Source: Tsukamurella spumae (lineage in GTDB: Bacteria; Actinomycetota; Actinomycetes; Mycobacteriales; Mycobacteriaceae). From it: a stretch of 64,000 bases of DNA. Position 1 is the stretch's first letter, and every line of letters starts with the position of its first letter. Below are positions 16,733-24,119 of the stretch, piece by piece. The position numbers and the translations under genes are program-made. The stretch lies in assembly GCF_012396015.1 (NCBI RefSeq), contig NZ_JAAXOQ010000013.1:1-64000 (forward strand), given 5' to 3'. Under the pieces are notes generated by a model, which worked only from the letters and a program-made list of their open reading frames with translations, made no database searches and had not been told where the DNA came from.

Positions 16733-17407
16733 TCACGCCAGGTCGCGGAATCCGACCGTGTGCCGCAGTCCGCCGCGCGGCCCCGTCGCCGCGGAGACCT
16801 GCGCCCGCGCCTGCTCGATCACCGGCGTCCGCGGGTCGAGCACGGACAGGTACTGACGGTGTTCGGCCAGCGATTCCACGGCGCGTTCGGTGAACCCGGT
16901 GACATCCACGATGTACGCCGGATCCGGCGCCGTCTGATACGCGGTGACGCCCGCCGCCGTAGCGGCTTCGGCGACCGCCCGGGTGAACTCCATGTGGTCG
17001 CTCTGATTCGGCTTACCGGGCCCCCAGTCCGGCCCACCCCACAGCGTGATCACGATGTCCGGCTCGTACCGGGCGATGGACCGACGAATCGACTCCCGCA
17101 GCTCCGGCGTGTTCGCCAGCCGGGAGTCCGGATAGCCCCAGAACCGCACCTCGTCGACCCCGACGACCGCGGCGGACCGTCGTTGCTCCTCCTCGCGCAC
17201 CGGGCCGGCGGTGCTGGGCGTCATGCCCGCGATCCCCGCCTCGCCGGAGGTGGCGAGACCGTACGCCACCTTCTTCCCCTGGGCGGTCCATCGTGCGACC
17301 GCCGCCGCCATTCCGTACTCCGGGTCGTCGGGATGCGCGACCAGCACCAGGCCGGTCGACCAGTCCTCGGGGAACAGTTCCGGCTCGGGAGAGGTCGCAT
17401 CAGCCAT
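16733..17407 (-). CDS. PIG-L family deacetylase
   Basis: Zinc-dependent N-deacetylase of the PIG-L/LmbE family, 224 residues. Relatives include MshB and Mca of mycothiol metabolism. AHPDD (residues 24-28) carries the first metal ligands and NQSDHMEF the distal histidine. Last gene of a probable three-gene unit with the SDR and the GAF regulator (gaps of 42 and 26 bases). Start at the ATG at 17407; an in-frame ATG eight codons earlier is possible. The substrate is unknown, but the context suggests catabolism of a small metabolite rather than mycothiol synthesis. Confidence 0.88.
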   Translation of the reverse strand: MADATSPEPELFPEDWSTGLVLVAHPDDPEYGMAAAVARWTAQGKKVAYGLATSGEAGIAGMTPSTAGPVREEEQRRSAAVVGVDEVRFWGYPDSRLANTPELRESIRRSIARYEPDIVITLWGGPDWGPGKPNQSDHMEFTRAVAEAATAAGVTAYQTAPDPAYIVDVTGFTERAVESLAEHRQYLSVLDPRTPVIEQARAQVSAATGPRGGLRHTVGFRDLA

Positions 17408-17433
17408 GGCCCCACGGTAGCGGGGGCGTCCCA

Positions 17434-18636
17434 TCAGCGCAGCAACTCGACCGACACCCCCTCGGCGAACCGGTAGGGCTTGGCCACGATCAACCCGGCC
17501 ACGCCACGGCGCAGCCGAGAGATCTCGGCCCGAACCGTGACCACGCGCCCCGGATCGCCGAAGAGCGACTCGGAGATCTGCGCGGCCGACCACCCCTCCG
17601 CCCTGCTCGCGATGAGCTCCAGGATCTGGACGTGGCGCGGCGGGAGAAGGTGGCGCCACGTCCCACTGGAACCCGTGACGACGACCTCGGGGTCCCGGCT
17701 GGGCCGCACGTCGATGACGACCCGGACTCCGGCGCCCGAGACGACGTGCTCGCCGCCGGGTTGGATCAGCCACCCGCCGGGGAACCGGTCTACGATGCAC
17801 TCGCCGAACTCGGGCAGCCACACCGACGGGCCGACGATCGGCTGGGGCAGCGTGATCCGGGACCGGGGCGCGAGGTCCCCGACCGCCACGACCCAGCCGT
17901 CGACGTCGACCGCGAGGCGTGGACCGGACATCGCGGCGATCATCGGTGCCGCGACGGTCCGCAGGCGGTCGAGCCGGAGGAGATGGTCCGCGCGAAGACG
18001 GGACTCCGCGAGACCGGCGACCGCCGCAACGAGGGCGAGCGTGGTCGGGTGCACCGTCACCGCGGGTCCCGACACATCGACCACTCCCAGGATCTGGCCC
18101 GTGCGGGGGTCCCGGATCGGCGCGCCCGTGCAGGTCCAACCGTGGTGGCTGCGCGCGTAGTGCTCCGCGGAGAAGATCTGCACGGGGCCGCGGGCGGCCA
18201 GCGCTGTGCCGATCGCGTTCGTGCCGACCTCCTTCTCGCCCCATTGCGCTCCCGGCACGAAACCGAGGCGATCGGCTTGGGAGAGCACCCTCGACGATCC
18301 GCTGCGCCAGAGCACGGTGCCGTCCCGGTCGGCGATCACGAGGATGTTGTGACCGTCGGCGGTCAACGACGCGAGCCCGGCGGCGAGGTCGTCGACGACG
18401 GCGCGGAGGCCCGAGGCATCGCGGCGACGCTCGACGGCGCACACGTCGAGCACGTTCCGGGGAGCGTCGGCGTCGGGTGCGACGCCCGCGGCACGCACCC
18501 GCCCCCAGGACTCGCTGACCACGTCCCGCGGACGAGCCGGCGGCCGCGATCCGGACATCGTGGCGTCGTAGACGGCGGCGAGGAGCCGGGCGTACTCGCG
18601 CGGATCCTCACCGAACGCCATCGCGGGCTCAGACAC
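17434..18636 (-). CDS. GAF-domain transcriptional activator, copy 1
   Basis: A 400-residue regulator of the AcoR-like actinobacterial type: an N-terminal helical part, a GAF ligand-sensor domain (about 75-210, including NAIGTALAARGPVQI and the HGWTCTGAPIRD region) and a C-terminal winged-helix-like DNA-binding domain (about 340-395). There is no AAA+ domain, so it is not a sigma-54 activator. The GTG at 18636 has GGAGG ten bases upstream. Paralogous along its whole length to the regulator at 20849-22051. Lies 42 bases behind the SDR gene, probably in one transcript. Confidence 0.88.
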   Translation of the reverse strand: MSEPAMAFGEDPREYARLLAAVYDATMSGSRPPARPRDVVSESWGRVRAAGVAPDADAPRNVLDVCAVERRRDASGLRAVVDDLAAGLASLTADGHNILVIADRDGTVLWRSGSSRVLSQADRLGFVPGAQWGEKEVGTNAIGTALAARGPVQIFSAEHYARSHHGWTCTGAPIRDPRTGQILGVVDVSGPAVTVHPTTLALVAAVAGLAESRLRADHLLRLDRLRTVAAPMIAAMSGPRLAVDVDGWVVAVGDLAPRSRITLPQPIVGPSVWLPEFGECIVDRFPGGWLIQPGGEHVVSGAGVRVVIDVRPSRDPEVVVTGSSGTWRHLLPPRHVQILELIASRAEGWSAAQISESLFGDPGRVVTVRAEISRLRRGVAGLIVAKPYRFAEGVSVELLR

Positions 18637-18678
18637 CGCGGTCCCGCCTCCGGGCACGGCCGCCTCCCACCGCGTCGG

Positions 18679-19467
18679 TCACCGGAACACGAGCCCGCCG
18701 TCGATGAGTCCCGCCTGCCCCGTCATGTAGTCGGAATCCGGGCCGGCCAGGTAGGAGACGAACGCGGCGACGTCCTCCGGGGTCTGCGCACGGCCGAGCG
18801 CGATGCCGCCGACGAACTTGTCGTAGGTCTCGCCCTCCGCGGCGCCGGTCAGTTCCGCGAACCGGCGGTCGATCTCGACCCACATGTCCGTGCCCACCAC
18901 GCCCGGGCAGTACGCGTTGACCGTGATTCCCTCGCTCGCCAGCTCACGAGCCGCCGCCTGCGTGAGCCCGCGCACGGCGAACTTGGTCGCGCTGTACGGG
19001 CCGAGCATGGCGAAACCGTCGTGTCCGGCGATCGAGGAGGCGTTGATGATCTTCCGCACCCGCCCCTCCGCCCGGCCCTGCGCCCGGAACGCGGCGGTCG
19101 CCGCCTGAATACCCCACAGGACGCCGTTCACGTTCACCGACCACAGGCGCGCGATCTCCGCCTCCGTGGCCTCGGCGATGGTGCCGACGAGGGCGATCCC
19201 GGCGTTGTTGACCATCACGTCGAGACCACCGAGCTCCGCTACCGCGGAATCGACGGCGCCGAAGACCGCAGCGCGGTCGGTCACGTCGGCGGTGATGGCG
19301 ACGGCTCGACGGCCCGCGTCGCGGACCTCGCGCGCCACGGCGTCGATCCCGTCGGCGGTCAGATCGACGAGGGCCAGATCGAATCCGTCCGCGGCCAGTC
19401 GCCGGGCGATGCCCGCACCGATTCCCCTGCCGGCTCCCGTCACCAATGCCACACGCACGTCGCTCAT
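18679..19467 (-). CDS. Acetoin/diacetyl reductase-like short-chain dehydrogenase
   Basis: Short-chain dehydrogenase, 262 residues. Cofactor motif TGAGRGIG (10-17), NNAG, catalytic serine in the [12 protein letters not shown] block and YSATK for the Tyr-Lys pair. The combination of that serine block, [13 protein letters not shown] and [11 protein letters not shown] is very like meso-butanediol/(S)-acetoin-forming diacetyl reductases. Role inferred: interconversion of a vicinal diketone, hydroxyketone and diol, or another alpha-hydroxyketone. It precedes a GAF regulator of the AcoR type, which fits. First gene of its unit and divergent from the membrane protein gene. Confidence 0.88.
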   Translation of the reverse strand: MSDVRVALVTGAGRGIGAGIARRLAADGFDLALVDLTADGIDAVAREVRDAGRRAVAITADVTDRAAVFGAVDSAVAELGGLDVMVNNAGIALVGTIAEATEAEIARLWSVNVNGVLWGIQAATAAFRAQGRAEGRVRKIINASSIAGHDGFAMLGPYSATKFAVRGLTQAAARELASEGITVNAYCPGVVGTDMWVEIDRRFAELTGAAEGETYDKFVGGIALGRAQTPEDVAAFVSYLAGPDSDYMTGQAGLIDGGLVFR

Positions 19468-19520
19468 CCCACGCTCCTTCGATACCCGTCTCGGCGGGGT
19501 TCCGCCTCACCCCGGTATAT

Positions 19521-19630
19521 GTGACTCAGGTCACGTGGACCAAGGTTGCGGACGGTTGCATCGCCCCGCGATCGGGGCCAACCGGATGCAACCTCGGGCG
19601 GCGACCCCGGCAGGGTGTGACCTGAAGCAC
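19521..19630. promoter_or_regulatory. Shared control region between the SDR and membrane-protein genes
   Basis: Two GGTTGC elements exactly 10 bp apart (19544-19549, 19554-19559) and an inverted GCAACC (19588-19593) form a long inverted repeat, GGTTGCAT...ATGCAACC. Flanking these are two copies of a core motif: 19521-19534 (read on the minus strand GTGACCTGAGTCAC) towards the SDR, and 19617-19630 (GTGACCTGAAGCAC) immediately before the ATG of the membrane protein. The layout looks like activator sites in the middle and one promoter-proximal element for each divergent gene. Confidence 0.5.
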
Positions 19631-20806
19631 ATGACAACGACGACCGACCCCACACCACGCCGCTCGATCACTGACGGCACCTCCCGCGCGACACTGTTCG
19701 GCATCGCCGATCTCGTGGTGGTGACCGTGCTCGCGCTCGCGTCCTGGTACCTCCTGGCCGATCCGACCACGAGCCCGTGGCACTTCTACCCACTCCCGTT
19801 CAACGCGGCACTGTTCTGGGGGATCCTGTTCATCGTGTTCGCGGGCTTCGTCTGCGAGTTCGCCGGCTTCGACCGGCTGCGACAGCCCGTACGCGGACTC
19901 GCCCTGTGCGCCGCGACCTTCGTCTTCGGCATCGCCGTGACGGCGGCACTGGCCCTCGGCCTGGGTGCGTCGAACGCCGACTTCGCGGCCGACCGGCCCG
20001 GCGGGCTCGGGTACTTCACCGGAGCGCTGTTCGTCCTCGTCGGCTTCGGGACCTGGGTCATGTCGGTGTTGAACTGGCGGCATTGGCCGTGGCCGCAGCT
20101 GGGGCTGCGGCAACCCTGGGCCGGCCTGTGCGAGATCGGGGCGATCGCGATCCCGACGCTCGCGCTGTATCTGACGATCGGCCTCCCGGCCTTCTCGACC
20201 GCGGCGCACGACCCGGTGATGTCCGGCGACACGGTGCTCGGGTGGTTCTACTCGATCGTGGTGGTGGTGATCCTCACCGGACAGTGCCTGGACAACCAGC
20301 CGTGGCAGTTCCTGGGCGGCGACCGCCCCGGCCGCGTCGCGGCGATCTCCACCGTCGGGAACGTGCTCGTGGGCACCGGCCTCTACTTCGCCTTCCTCCC
20401 GTTGACGAGACTGCTCATCGGCTCGGCCGCGGCGGCCGATCTGGGGCCGGCGATCCACCAGTTCCCGGCCCAGCTCGGCGTCTGCTGGGCGTTCTGGATG
20501 ATCTTCTGGGCCAACGCGTTCGGAAACCGGCCGACGTCACTGGGCACCGTCGCGAATCACCTCGCGCGGACGGCGATCACCTTCACCCTCGCCGTCGCGA
20601 CGTTCCTGCTCTACTACCGGTTCGCCGCCCAGCACGTGCTGCACGAGCCCGCCGCGGCGACGGGGATCCACGGCAACGCGCTGGGCTTCCTCGACTGGAT
20701 GGTGCTGTGGACCCTGCTGTACGTGGTCGGGTTCGAATCGATCGGGTTGCGACGCTGGGCGCCGTCTGCCGAGAAGCCCGCGGCCACGGTCACTGAGAGC
20801 GCGTGA
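19631..20806 (+). CDS. Unrecognised polytopic membrane protein
   Basis: A 391-residue protein with about ten hydrophobic segments spread over residues 20-375. I do not recognise the family. A short cytoplasmic tail of Thr/Pro/Arg comes first. Membrane-embedded charged and aromatic residues (several His, Trp, Asp) and the cluster between the SDR and monooxygenase genes suggest a transporter or membrane enzyme for the same substrate. The ATG at 19631 is preceded directly by the GTGACCTGAAGCAC motif and has no obvious ribosome binding site. Codon use is native. Confidence 0.8.
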   Translation: MTTTTDPTPRRSITDGTSRATLFGIADLVVVTVLALASWYLLADPTTSPWHFYPLPFNAALFWGILFIVFAGFVCEFAGFDRLRQPVRGLALCAATFVFGIAVTAALALGLGASNADFAADRPGGLGYFTGALFVLVGFGTWVMSVLNWRHWPWPQLGLRQPWAGLCEIGAIAIPTLALYLTIGLPAFSTAAHDPVMSGDTVLGWFYSIVVVVILTGQCLDNQPWQFLGGDRPGRVAAISTVGNVLVGTGLYFAFLPLTRLLIGSAAAADLGPAIHQFPAQLGVCWAFWMIFWANAFGNRPTSLGTVANHLARTAITFTLAVATFLLYYRFAAQHVLHEPAAATGIHGNALGFLDWMVLWTLLYVVGFESIGLRRWAPSAEKPAATVTESA

Positions 20807-20848
20807 AGCGGCGCGGCCGGACGCCCGCCGCGGTGCCACCGCGCACCG

Positions 20849-22051
20849 TCAGCGCAGGACCTCGACCGTCACCCCGTCCGCGAAGCGGTAGGGCTGCGCG
20901 GCGATGAGACCGGACAGCACACGGCGCAGCCGCGAGATCTCCGCGCGGACGGTGACCACGCGCGAAGCGTCGCCGAAGAGCGACAACGCGAGCTGCGCCG
21001 CGGTGTGCCCCGTACCGTCGGCCAGCAACTCGAGGATCTGAGCGTGCCGAGGCGTGAGCCCGTGCCGCCACTGCCCGCCCGAGCCCACGACGCTGACCTG
21101 CGGCGACCGCTCGGACCGGAGATCCACCGTGACCCGGGTGCGCTCCAGGGAGCCCGCCGCGTCGACCGGCCGCAGCAGCCACCCTCCCGGGAGCGGTTCG
21201 ACGGCGCACTCCCCCAGCTCGGGCAGCCACAGGTGCGAGCCGTCCATCATCTCCGGCAGGGTGACCCGCGCCCGGGGCGAGAGCTGCCCGACGGCCGCGA
21301 CCCATCCGTGCGGATCGACGACGAGGCCCGGGCCGGGCATCCCCGCGAGCAGCGGAGCCGCGACGGTGCGCAGTTGGTCCAACCCCGCGAGATGGGATTC
21401 GTGCAGCCGGGACTCGGCCAGCCGGGCGACGGTGGCCACCAGGGCGAGAGTGGTCGGGTGCACCGTGGACGCCGGGCCGCTCACGTCGACGACGCCGATC
21501 AACTTTCCGGTGCGCCGGTCGCGGATCGGGGCCGCGGCGCAGGTCCACGGGTGCTGGCTGCGGGCGAAGTGCTCCGCGGAGAAGGTCTGGACGGCGCTCC
21601 GGGCCGCGAGCGCGGTGCCGATCGCGTTCGTGCCCACGCGACTCTCGGACCACGCAGCGCCCTCGACGAAACCGAGACCGTCGGCCTGGCGCAGTACCCG
21701 CGACGGTCCGCCGCGCCACAGGATGGTGCCCTCGGCATCCGCCACCACGAGGATGCTGGAGCCGCCCTCGGTGAGCGGGGCGAGCCCACTGGTGAACTCG
21801 TCGATCATCCCGGCCAGACCCGACTCGCGCCGCAATCGGGCCAGGTCGGCGGCGTGGATCGCCGGCCCGGCGGCATCGTCCGGCCGTAGCCCCGCGGCCC
21901 GCACCCGGTCCCACGAGTCGCCGATCACCTCGCGGGGACGGGCCGGCGGTCGCTCGCCCGACATCGTCGCGTCGTAGACCTGGGCGAGCAGCCGCGCGTA
22001 GGTGCGCGGATCCTCGCCGAGAGCCACCGCGGGCTCGACCGTTTGTCCCAC
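20849..22051 (-). CDS. GAF-domain transcriptional activator, copy 2
   Basis: A 400-residue paralogue of the regulator at 17434-18636, alignable end to end (EDPRTYARLL against EDPREYARLL, NAIGTALAAR, RVVTVRAEISRLRR). GAF domain at about 75-210 and DNA-binding domain at about 340-395. I chose the GTG at 22051 because it gives the same N-terminus and exactly the same length as copy 1; the purine-rich stretch before it is too close to be an ideal ribosome binding site. Divergent from the flavin monooxygenase, its likely target, and convergent with the membrane protein gene. Confidence 0.88.
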   Translation of the reverse strand: MGQTVEPAVALGEDPRTYARLLAQVYDATMSGERPPARPREVIGDSWDRVRAAGLRPDDAAGPAIHAADLARLRRESGLAGMIDEFTSGLAPLTEGGSSILVVADAEGTILWRGGPSRVLRQADGLGFVEGAAWSESRVGTNAIGTALAARSAVQTFSAEHFARSQHPWTCAAAPIRDRRTGKLIGVVDVSGPASTVHPTTLALVATVARLAESRLHESHLAGLDQLRTVAAPLLAGMPGPGLVVDPHGWVAAVGQLSPRARVTLPEMMDGSHLWLPELGECAVEPLPGGWLLRPVDAAGSLERTRVTVDLRSERSPQVSVVGSGGQWRHGLTPRHAQILELLADGTGHTAAQLALSLFGDASRVVTVRAEISRLRRVLSGLIAAQPYRFADGVTVEVLR

Positions 22052-22124
22052 CCCTCGATTGTGCCTCAACTCACAGTCCGCGGCGGCCACGCCCCCGCTT
22101 TCCCCCGCCCGCGTCGTCACATCT

Positions 22125-22180
22125 GCAACGGAACGCAACCCTTGCCGCACCCCTTGCACCCGGCGTGTGATTCACACCAC
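22125..22180 (+). promoter_or_regulatory. Control region of the flavin monooxygenase
   Basis: GCAAC elements start at 22125 and 22135, again 10 bp apart, matching the elements in front of the SDR and membrane-protein genes. A core motif GTGATTCACACCAC (22167-22180), containing the perfect palindrome GTGTGA-T-TCACAC (22165-22177), lies 38 bases before the ATG. The same arrangement beside a paralogous regulator suggests common recognition rules. Confidence 0.45.
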
Positions 22181-22217
22181 AGCACGACCTCCAGTCCCGA
22201 CCTCAAGGAGCACAGAC

Positions 22218-24050
22218 ATGACCGCAATCGCGGATGCCGAACAGACCAGCGCCACTGACGCCCAGCAGCGGATCGACGCCTGGCTTCAGCAGTTCCAGGC
22301 AGCGCTGTCGGCGCGCGACATCGCCGCGGCGGTGGAGCTGTTCGAGCCCGGCGCCTTCTGGCGCGACCTGGTGTCCTTCACCTGGAACCTGAACACCAGC
22401 GAGGGCCGCGACCAGATCCGCGCGATGCTCACCGAGCGGCTCGACGACACCGCGCCGACCGGCTTCGCCACCACCGACCCCGCCACCGGCGAGGATGTCG
22501 CCGAGGCCTTCATCGAGTTCGAGACGAGCATCGGCCGCGGCAAGGGCCACCTGCGGATCCGGCAGGGCGACGACGGCGTCGACCGCGCGTGGACCCTGCT
22601 GACCACGCTCCGCGAGCTCAAGGGGTACGAGGAGTCCTTCGGCGTGCGCCGCCCGATGGGCGCCGTGCACGGGGCCCATGTGGATGCACCCACCTGGGCC
22701 GAGCGTCGCGAGCGCGAGGAGGCCGAGCTGGGCCGCACCGTCCAGCCCGACACCCTCGTCATCGGCGGCGGCCAGGGCGGCATCGCGCTCGGCGCCCGCC
22801 TGCGCCAGCTCGGCGTGCCGGCGCTCGTCGTCGACAAGTACGACCGCCCCGGCGATCAGTGGCGCGGCCGGTACAAGTCGCTCTGCCTGCACGACCCGGT
22901 CTGGTACGACCACCTCCCCTACCTGCCCTTCCCGGCCAACTGGCCCGTCTTCGCCCCCAAGGACAAGATCGGCGACTGGCTCGAGATGTACACCCGCGTC
23001 ATGGAGGTGCCGTACTGGTCGCGCACCGAGGCGCTGTCCGCGTCCTACGACGAGGCCAAGGGCGAGTGGACCGTCGAGGTGAACAAGGACGGCGAGAAGC
23101 TGACCCTGCACCCCAAGCAGCTCGTGCTCGCGACGGGCATGTCGGGCAAGCCGAACGTCCCTGACTTCCCCGGCATGGACACGTTCACCGGCGAGCAGCA
23201 CCACTCGAGCAAGCACCCGGGACCGGACGCCTACGCGGGCAAGAAGGTCGTGGTCATCGGCGCGAACAACTCCGCGCTCGACATCAGCAAGGCCCTCATC
23301 GAGTCCGGCGCCGAGGTCACGATGGTGCAGCGCAGCTCGACGCACATCATCAAGTCCGAGTCGCTCATGGAGCACGGCCTGGGCGATCTGTACAGCGAGC
23401 GCGCTGTCGCGAGCGGCGTGACGACCGACAAGGCCGACATGATCTTCGCCTCTCTGCCCTACCGGATCATGAACGAGTTCCAGAAGCCGATCTACGACAA
23501 GGTCCGCGAGATCGACGCCGACTTCTACAAGGGCCTCGAGGACGCCGGCTACGAGCTCGACTTCGGCGACGACGGCTCCGGCCTGTTCATGAAGTACCTG
23601 CGCCGCGGCTCGGGCTACTACATCGACGTCGGCGCCGCCGGCCTGATCATCGACGGCTCCATCAAGCTGGCCAAGGGCGGCGTGGACCACCTGACGGAGG
23701 ACGCCGTCGTGCTCAAGGACGGCACGGTGCTGCCCGCCGACCTGGTGGTGTACGCCACGGGCTACGGCTCGATGAACGGCTGGGCCGCCGACCTCATGGG
23801 CCAGGACACCGCCGACCAGCTGGGCAAGTGCTGGGGCCTCGGCTCCGACACGACCAAGGACCCGGGCCCGTGGGAGGGCGAGCAGCGCAACATGTGGAAG
23901 CCCACGCAGGTTCCCGGCCTGTGGATGATGGGCGGCAACCTGCACCAGTCGCGGCACTACTCGCTGTACCTGGCGCTGCAGCTCAAGGCCCGTTACGAGG
24001 GCCTCGACACCCCCGTGTACCAGCTGGCCGAGGTGCACTACACCAGCTAG
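22218..24050 (+). CDS. Flavin-containing monooxygenase with N-terminal NTF2-like domain
   Basis: A 610-residue fusion. Residues 14-135 form an NTF2/SnoaL-like domain; the rest is an FAD- and NADPH-binding monooxygenase of the FMO/Baeyer-Villiger kind. GGGQGG (183-188) binds FAD, VIGANNSALDI further on is the second Rossmann motif, and the FTGEQHHSSKHPG block is an FMO-like fingerprint. AAGGAG lies seven bases before the ATG. It probably oxygenates a ketone or aldehyde, which fits the neighbouring acetoin-type SDR and AcoR-like regulators; the actual substrate is unknown. Ends at a strong bidirectional hairpin. Confidence 0.9.
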   Translation: MTAIADAEQTSATDAQQRIDAWLQQFQAALSARDIAAAVELFEPGAFWRDLVSFTWNLNTSEGRDQIRAMLTERLDDTAPTGFATTDPATGEDVAEAFIEFETSIGRGKGHLRIRQGDDGVDRAWTLLTTLRELKGYEESFGVRRPMGAVHGAHVDAPTWAERREREEAELGRTVQPDTLVIGGGQGGIALGARLRQLGVPALVVDKYDRPGDQWRGRYKSLCLHDPVWYDHLPYLPFPANWPVFAPKDKIGDWLEMYTRVMEVPYWSRTEALSASYDEAKGEWTVEVNKDGEKLTLHPKQLVLATGMSGKPNVPDFPGMDTFTGEQHHSSKHPGPDAYAGKKVVVIGANNSALDISKALIESGAEVTMVQRSSTHIIKSESLMEHGLGDLYSERAVASGVTTDKADMIFASLPYRIMNEFQKPIYDKVREIDADFYKGLEDAGYELDFGDDGSGLFMKYLRRGSGYYIDVGAAGLIIDGSIKLAKGGVDHLTEDAVVLKDGTVLPADLVVYATGYGSMNGWAADLMGQDTADQLGKCWGLGSDTTKDPGPWEGEQRNMWKPTQVPGLWMMGGNLHQSRHYSLYLALQLKARYEGLDTPVYQLAEVHYTS

Positions 24051-24063
24051 TCACCCACAGACT

Positions 24064-24100
24064 CCGGCCCCGGCGGTAGCACGAGCACCGCCGGGGCCGG
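24064..24100. terminator. Bidirectional terminator hairpin
   Basis: Perfect 14-bp G/C-rich arms (24064-24077 and 24087-24100) with a 9-base loop, centred between the stops of the convergent monooxygenase and pheT genes. There is only a short T-containing tail on either side, as is common for actinobacterial terminators. Confidence 0.75.
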
Positions 24101-24119
24101 TTCCATGTCCGGGTCAGGA

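Noticed and set aside
19166-19630. N-terminal extension of the ten-helix membrane protein
   Set aside because: It lies opposite the SDR gene and has no family match; the first helix and good codon use begin at the ATG at 19631.
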